In this document: positions 7,538 to 10,690 of the stretch, piece after piece
How positions within the stretch are numbered: position 1 is the stretch's first letter
Layout: the number at the start of each line of letters is the position of its first letter
Source of the DNA: Treponema sp.
GTDB lineage: Bacteria; Spirochaetota; Spirochaetia; Treponematales; Rectinemataceae
Direction of reading: 5' to 3'
NCBI GenBank assembly: GCA_012516755.1
Contig: JAAYWE010000079.1
Location: 1-10,690, forward strand
DNA length: 10,690 nt
Made by a program: the position numbers and the translations under genes
The notes under the pieces: model-generated
Told to the model about the DNA's origin: nothing
Database searches by the model: none
The model's input: only the letters and a program-made list of their open reading frames with translations

Positions 7538-8275
7538 ATGGAGAGAAGATTCCATCAAGTAATTTGGGCTGCAGCTATTATGGCAGTCGCTTTAGTTGTA
7601 ATGGCTGTAATTGTAGTCAATGGTTTTACGAAGGTTCGCGCTGCACAAGACACAATCAGTGTAACGGGAAGCGCAAAAGAGCCAGTCGAATCGGACATTT
7701 CCGTTTGGAACTTTTCCGTCAACATCCGCGGGAATAGCCTTCAGGCTGTATATGCAGATTTAAAGACAGCCATCCCCAAGATCGATGCATTTTTGGCCAC
7801 ACAAGGCATACCAGCCGAAGAAATTGTCGCCAGTGCCATAAACGCTGGCAGCAATATCTATTTTGACGAAGATCAGCAAGGCCGTCGCATACAGCATGTT
7901 ACCTTCTTTGCCAACCGCAGTTACAAAGTGACATCGACAGATATAGACAGATTGGAGCGCGTATCGCGCAGTGCCGGCGACCTTATCGCCCAGGGCGTTG
8001 CGCTAGACTCTGTCTCTCTCGAATATATGTATACCAAGTTAGCTGATTTACGGACTAATCTGCTGGAGCGCGCCACAGAGGACGCAAAAAAGCGAGCTGA
8101 AGCTATTGCTTCTTCATCAGGCGCCAAGATTGGAGCAATCAAAAGCGCGCGCATGGGCGTTTTCCAGATCACACCACGCTACTCGACCATGGTGGATGAT
8201 TATGGGATTAACGATACTTCAAGCCGTCTAAAAGATGTCACCGCAGTTGTCGGCGCCGAATTCAGGCTTAAATGA
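7538..8275 (+). CDS. Membrane-anchored SIMPL (DUF541) domain protein
   Basis: A 245-residue protein with one N-terminal membrane segment (~8-29, IWAAAIMAVALVVMAVIVV) and the remainder predicted outside the cytoplasmic membrane. The SIMPL/DUF541 fold is recognised from DTISVTGSAKEPVESDIS (~38-55), the alternating strand pattern to NRSYKVTSTDIDRLERV, the long helix LLERATEDAKKRAEAIASSSG (split around ~170-190) and GAIKSARMGVFQITPRYS near the end. The family includes periplasmic oxidative-stress protein YggE and homologues of the signalling-associated protein SIMPL. Its molecular function in bacteria is unsettled. Start ATG 7538 has GGGGG at 7524-7528, 9 nt upstream. The gene stands alone: it is divergent from the DUF4384 gene and separated by a long spacer from the downstream cluster. 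Confidence 0.88.
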   Translation: MERRFHQVIWAAAIMAVALVVMAVIVVNGFTKVRAAQDTISVTGSAKEPVESDISVWNFSVNIRGNSLQAVYADLKTAIPKIDAFLATQGIPAEEIVASAINAGSNIYFDEDQQGRRIQHVTFFANRSYKVTSTDIDRLERVSRSAGDLIAQGVALDSVSLEYMYTKLADLRTNLLERATEDAKKRAEAIASSSGAKIGAIKSARMGVFQITPRYSTMVDDYGINDTSSRLKDVTAVVGAEFRLK

Positions 8276-8514
8276 CGTTAAATGGCGTTCATTAGTAGGC
8301 ATCTTATATAATACAAAGCTATGAGGCGCTCCATTCTTCTATGTGGATTTTGATGAGCGGGCTCATTATCAAGGTGACAAAATAAATAGAAGAAATAGCG
8401 AATATCAATCTCTTAGCAAGACCGAACGTACGGCTTTCTTTGTAAGGCTTAGAATCTGTTATGAGTTAATGCTTCCTTTTTGGACAGATCTTTGATTAGT
8501 CAATGCAAGATAGC

Positions 8515-8543
8515 TTTACAATTGATAATCCCAGATTTATAGT
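8515..8543 (+). promoter_or_regulatory. Sigma70-type promoter upstream of the membrane protein / ADC / SDR cluster
   Basis: TTTACA (8515-8520), a 17-bp spacer and TATAGT (8538-8543) each match consensus at 5 of 6. This is the same form as the DUF4384 promoter. Transcription would start near 8550, leaving a leader of about 180 nt. Confidence 0.55.
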
Positions 8544-8634
8544 TGGCAAATGAATATAGGTTTGATAGCAAATCAACAAATCGCTCAGCCAGATGGCGTA
8601 TCTGCGACGGTCCATGTCTCAGAAAGGAAACGCG

Positions 8635-8700
8635 ATGCTACACATCACCTGTAAACCGAGTTTTGCTGAATTCGAAGAAAAGCAACTGCATTCGAGCTAA
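8635..8700 (+). CDS. Possible 21-codon leader ORF
   Basis: ATG 8635 has AGGA 6 nt upstream (within AGAAAGGAAACGCG) and reads MLHITCKPSFAEF onward to TAA at 8700. It ends 33 nt before the membrane-protein start and lies inside the transcript expected from 8515-8543. The frame is open back to 8569, with another ATG at 8593. It could be a regulatory leader peptide, a remnant, or chance. I recognise no homologue. Confidence 0.22.
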   Translation: MLHITCKPSFAEFEEKQLHSS

Positions 8701-8720
8701 TATATTCGAGACCTGGTAAG

Positions 8721-8725
8721 AAGGA
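8721..8725 (+). promoter_or_regulatory. Ribosome binding site deciding the membrane-protein start
   Basis: AAGGA lies 8 nt upstream of ATG 8734 but only 2 nt upstream of the in-frame GTG at 8728, so ATG 8734 is the likely start. Confidence 0.5.
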
Positions 8726-8733
8726 CGGTGCGT

Positions 8734-9944
8734 ATGATTTCCAGAGAGGCAAAGCTCCCTTTCGAAGTCGTTATGCTGATTATCGCTGCGGTAGTCTTAC
8801 TAGTTACTGGGGTTATGCTCTTCTTGATCTATAACGGAATTCTTCCCTACTATGAAAACGGTTTATATGGATTGCTTCTAATCATATTCGCCTTAAACAC
8901 GATAACCCTTGGAAGAACCCCATTTGGTGACATACCCAGGTCAAAGCTCCTATTAGTCTTAGGATTGTTGGTTGCGGTAATTGGTATGGTAACCTGTCTT
9001 ATTCCTATTTCGATTCGCTTTCCCCGTGTGCTGTTGTTTTTCTGTCTTGGTCCGGGCGGCTTGCTTCTCTTTTTGGGGATGTTGTTGGCTAAAGACAAAT
9101 TTAGGAGTTGGGTGAAATATGGTGGAATTTTTCGACATCTGATGCTTGCATGCAGCGCGGTCTATATTTTTCCATAGCCATCGCGCTGCTTATTTGGAAG
9201 CAGGATCTATTGACGACGCCAATGACAGCTGTGGTGATTCTATTTTTTGGCGCAGCAGTATTCTATCTTGCCATCGTGCTCGGAGAGATTGATCGGACAT
9301 ACCCAGAGGCAGCGAGACTTCCTATTGGCGACATCAAGCTTTCCATCGAGCAGACGATGATTATATTCACGAGTGTTTTCATGATAATCATCGGTTTGGT
9401 GCTGATCCCAGTGAATTTGGGCATGCTTCCTTTTTCAAGCAGTGCACAATTGGGAATCCTAATGGTAATCTTTGCTATTCAGATGCTTGCATTCGGGAAT
9501 ACGCCGATTGGTCCGTTTCCTCGTACATGGCTCATGATTGGACTTGGGATTTTGGCCGTAGTGTTAGGGGCCATCTCAAGCATAATTCCCGGGATCCTTG
9601 TATCGCTGCTGACAATTCTCATTGGTTTGCTAAACATCTTAGGCGGAATTATTGCTCTGACTAAAATCTTAGTCCAAGGTCATAGACAAGAGGCCGTATC
9701 ACGCGATCCCAGTCCGCCGATATTAAGAAGACTCTTCATAACACAGCTAAGCCTGAATCTCCTTCAAATCCTATTCGGTACATCGATGCTCATCCCTGGC
9801 TTGGTACCGGGAATGATCATCGGCGTGATTCTTGCTGCGAATGGGGCTGTTCTTCTATATCTTGTGAGTATTTTGTCCAGCACGATCGATTGGAAGGATC
9901 GTTTTCCCTTGTGGTTTGGGAAAACAAAACCACGCCTATTCTAA
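8734..9944 (+). pseudogene. Polytopic membrane protein with two tandem modules, split by a frameshift
   Basis: Two overlapping frames encode parts of one protein: 8734-9177, and then the frame that ends at TAA 9944. The first frame stops at TAG 9175-9177 just after a T5 run (9167-9171). Adding one T there joins AVYIF to SIAIALL and gives a continuous protein of about 403 residues. The join is supported by an internal duplication: module 1 (~10-190) and module 2 (~203-388) align at an offset of about 195. Examples are GILPYYENG with GMLPFSSSA, LGRTPFGDIPR with FGNTPIGPFPR, IFRHL with ILRRL, and GAAVFYLAIVLGEID with GAVLLYLVSILSSTID. The last pairs fall on either side of the frameshift. Each module has about five to six hydrophobic segments, and the C-terminus is basic (KTKPRLF). 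The apparent independent start of the second frame (TTG 9108) touches AGGAG with no spacing and is not credible. The family is not recognised. The break may be a real mutation or a homopolymer error. Confidence 0.75.
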
Positions 9945-9952
9945 CAGGAAAC

Positions 9953-10387
9953 ATGATGGGTATCCCGAAGATCTACGCTGACATTGAAGACCTGCACATC
10001 CTTGCGGATGCATACCGTACTCGCCTGAGTTTCGAAGGTAGCACCTTTTTGGAACTTGAGATGACCCAGCTTGAACCATTGGATATGGAGCAGGTAAATG
10101 CCATGAATACTGACATAAATACATTTGGGTGGCGCTACATTCCGAAAGTAGGCGAGCCTGGGGCAGATTTGAGTCAGCCTATTCTTTTTCCAATGCACAA
10201 CGAACCGAAAGCAGCCTGCTTGGGTAGTGGGAAAGTCAAATGGACCGAATCAACTTGGGACCAAAACCCCATGCAATTCTACATAATAAATGCTCTTGCA
10301 GAACTGCCAATTATCGAAATGAAGCCTGCCATATTGATGCAAGGACGGGAGATTCTCACCGAAGCGCGAGGACGTGTTCTTAAGTAG
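9953..10387 (+). pseudogene. Acetoacetate decarboxylase-family protein, N-terminally truncated
   Basis: The 144 codons from ATG 9953 encode the C-terminal part of an ADC-like protein. MMGIPKIYADI corresponds to the family motif around the Schiff-base lysine (GRE..xYPKK in the clostridial enzyme, where the first of the two lysines is Lys115). Here that lysine is residue 6, and the following lysine is isoleucine. Later blocks also fit the family, with GSGKVKWTESTWDQNP, INALAELPIIEM and REILTEARGRVLK as the last strands. Full-length members are about 240-250 residues, so roughly 100 residues are missing, including the region that carries the active-site glutamate in the clostridial enzyme. The missing part would have occupied the 3' end of the preceding membrane-protein gene, which stops 8 nt upstream. 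AGGA at 9946-9949 could still drive translation. A decayed gene is most likely, although a shortened expressed protein cannot be excluded. Confidence 0.7.
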
Positions 10388-10477
10388 ATGCGTATTTCCA
10401 TGCCAATTTGAGCAGCCGATATCTAAAGCAGATATCCATCTCTGGAATCTGCATAATTTAAAAAGGAGGATTTTGGA
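10388..10477 (+). promoter_or_regulatory. Short spacer with a GATATC inverted pair and a strong SDR ribosome site
   Basis: Two GATATC words separated by TAAAGCA (roughly 10414-10432) can form a 6-bp hairpin. No T run follows, so a terminator is doubtful. GGAGG (10465-10469, within AAAAGGAGG) lies 8 nt before the SDR ATG and is the strongest ribosome site in the window. Confidence 0.4.
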
Positions 10478-10690
10478 ATGAAAGAATATTATGAGAACAA
10501 GGTTGCCGTAGTAACCGGTGGAGCTTCTGGAATAGGTTTGGCACTGTGCGAATTGCTCCTATCATTTGGCGCAAAGGCTGTCGTTCTAGCAGATATAAAT
10601 GCTGATAAATTGAAAGAAGAAAGCGCGAGGCTTGAGAACGAATACCCTGGGAAAGTCCTGGGAATTCAAACCGATGTTACCAAGCAGGAA
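10478..10690 (+). CDS. Short-chain dehydrogenase/reductase (SDR), N-terminal part, cut by the window edge
   Basis: The first 71 codons of an NAD(P)-dependent oxidoreductase with a Rossmann fold. NKVAVVTGGASGIGLAL (~7-23) holds the TGxxxGxG dinucleotide-binding motif of classical SDRs. The second strand ends AVVLADIN, and an aspartate at this position usually favours NAD(H) over NADP(H). GIQTDVT (~62-68) supplies the aspartate that usually contacts the adenine ring. The catalytic Ser-Tyr-Lys set lies beyond the window, so the substrate cannot be named. ATG 10478 is fixed by GGAGG 8 nt upstream. It follows the truncated ADC-like gene by 90 nt on the same strand. An ADC-SDR pairing suggests beta-keto acid or ketone metabolism, but that is inference. 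Confidence 0.92.
   Translation, partial: MKEYYENKVAVVTGGASGIGLALCELLLSFGAKAVVLADINADKLKEESARLENEYPGKVLGIQTDVTKQE

Larger units (their letters stand above)
8276..8733. other. Intergenic region with promoter and leader of the downstream cluster
   Basis: This 458-bp region has no clear protein gene. A perfect TATAAT (8307-8312) just after the SIMPL stop lacks a good -35. The better promoter is at 8515-8543. A short ORF with a ribosome site (8635-8700) and three ATTCGA(A/G) words (8670, 8690, 8704) precede the membrane-protein gene. Confidence 0.55.

Noticed and set aside
8305..8312. Perfect TATAAT (also TATA-box-like TTATATAA) after the SIMPL stop
   Set aside because: There is no acceptable -35 at 15-19 bp and no gene close downstream. 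The promoter at 8515-8543 is better.
8343..8495. 50-codon GTG-started frame after the SIMPL gene
   Set aside because: It has no ribosome site, its composition is not protein-like, and no homologue is recognised.
9108..9944. Independent 278-residue membrane protein starting at TTG 9108
   Set aside because: The ribosome-site-like AGGAG abuts the TTG with no spacing. The N-terminal residues look like out-of-frame translation of the upstream module, and the internal duplication argues for one frameshifted gene.
9890..9952. ADC-like protein starting at ATG 9890 inside the membrane gene
   Set aside because: The extra residues read the membrane gene out of frame and do not resemble an ADC N-terminus. 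There is no ribosome site.
1..10690. CRISPR array, tRNA, rRNA or transposase
   Set aside because: I saw no regularly spaced repeats, cloverleaf, rRNA-like segment or transposase motif on either strand.

Overview
The window looks bacterial and is about mid-40s % GC by eye. Two intergenic regions carry good sigma70-type promoters (TTTACA, 17 bp, TATACT or TATAGT). Start codons have ordinary Shine-Dalgarno sites, and one protein has a Sec signal peptide and a DUF4384 domain. A Gram-negative anaerobe such as a spirochaete or a deltaproteobacterial-type organism would fit, but nothing here fixes the taxon.

Left half (1-5798, minus strand): two very large helicase genes are joined by an ATGA stop/start overlap. 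The first is a complete 1789-residue superfamily 2 helicase with three cysteine clusters and a C-terminal DUF1998 region, resembling DruE of Druantia or a DrmA+DrmB fusion of DISARM. The second is the first 144 codons of a SNF2/RapA-type helicase (DrmD/BrxHII-like), which runs off the left edge. This is the most interesting part of the window: a probable anti-phage or DNA-processing module made of two different DNA translocases. Any methylase, nuclease or phospholipase-D-like partner would lie beyond position 1.

Middle (5799-8275): a short spacer leads to an exported DUF4384 protein (minus strand), then a divergently transcribed membrane-anchored SIMPL/DUF541 protein (plus strand). Two directly repeated, 85%-identical 40-bp elements (5964-6003 and 7291-7330) flank the DUF4384 gene.

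Right part (8276-10690, plus strand): a 458-bp spacer holds a good promoter and a possible short leader ORF. It is followed by a polytopic membrane-protein gene built from two copies of a module of about 195 residues. A one-base frameshift at a T5 run splits this gene. Eight bases later comes the 3' part of an acetoacetate-decarboxylase-family gene that has lost its N-terminal half but kept the presumptive Schiff-base lysine. Last is the 5' end of a short-chain dehydrogenase gene with a very strong ribosome site. The order suggests a former small metabolic operon (transporter-like membrane protein, ADC-like enzyme, SDR) that is partly decayed, or that contains a sequencing error at the T5 run.
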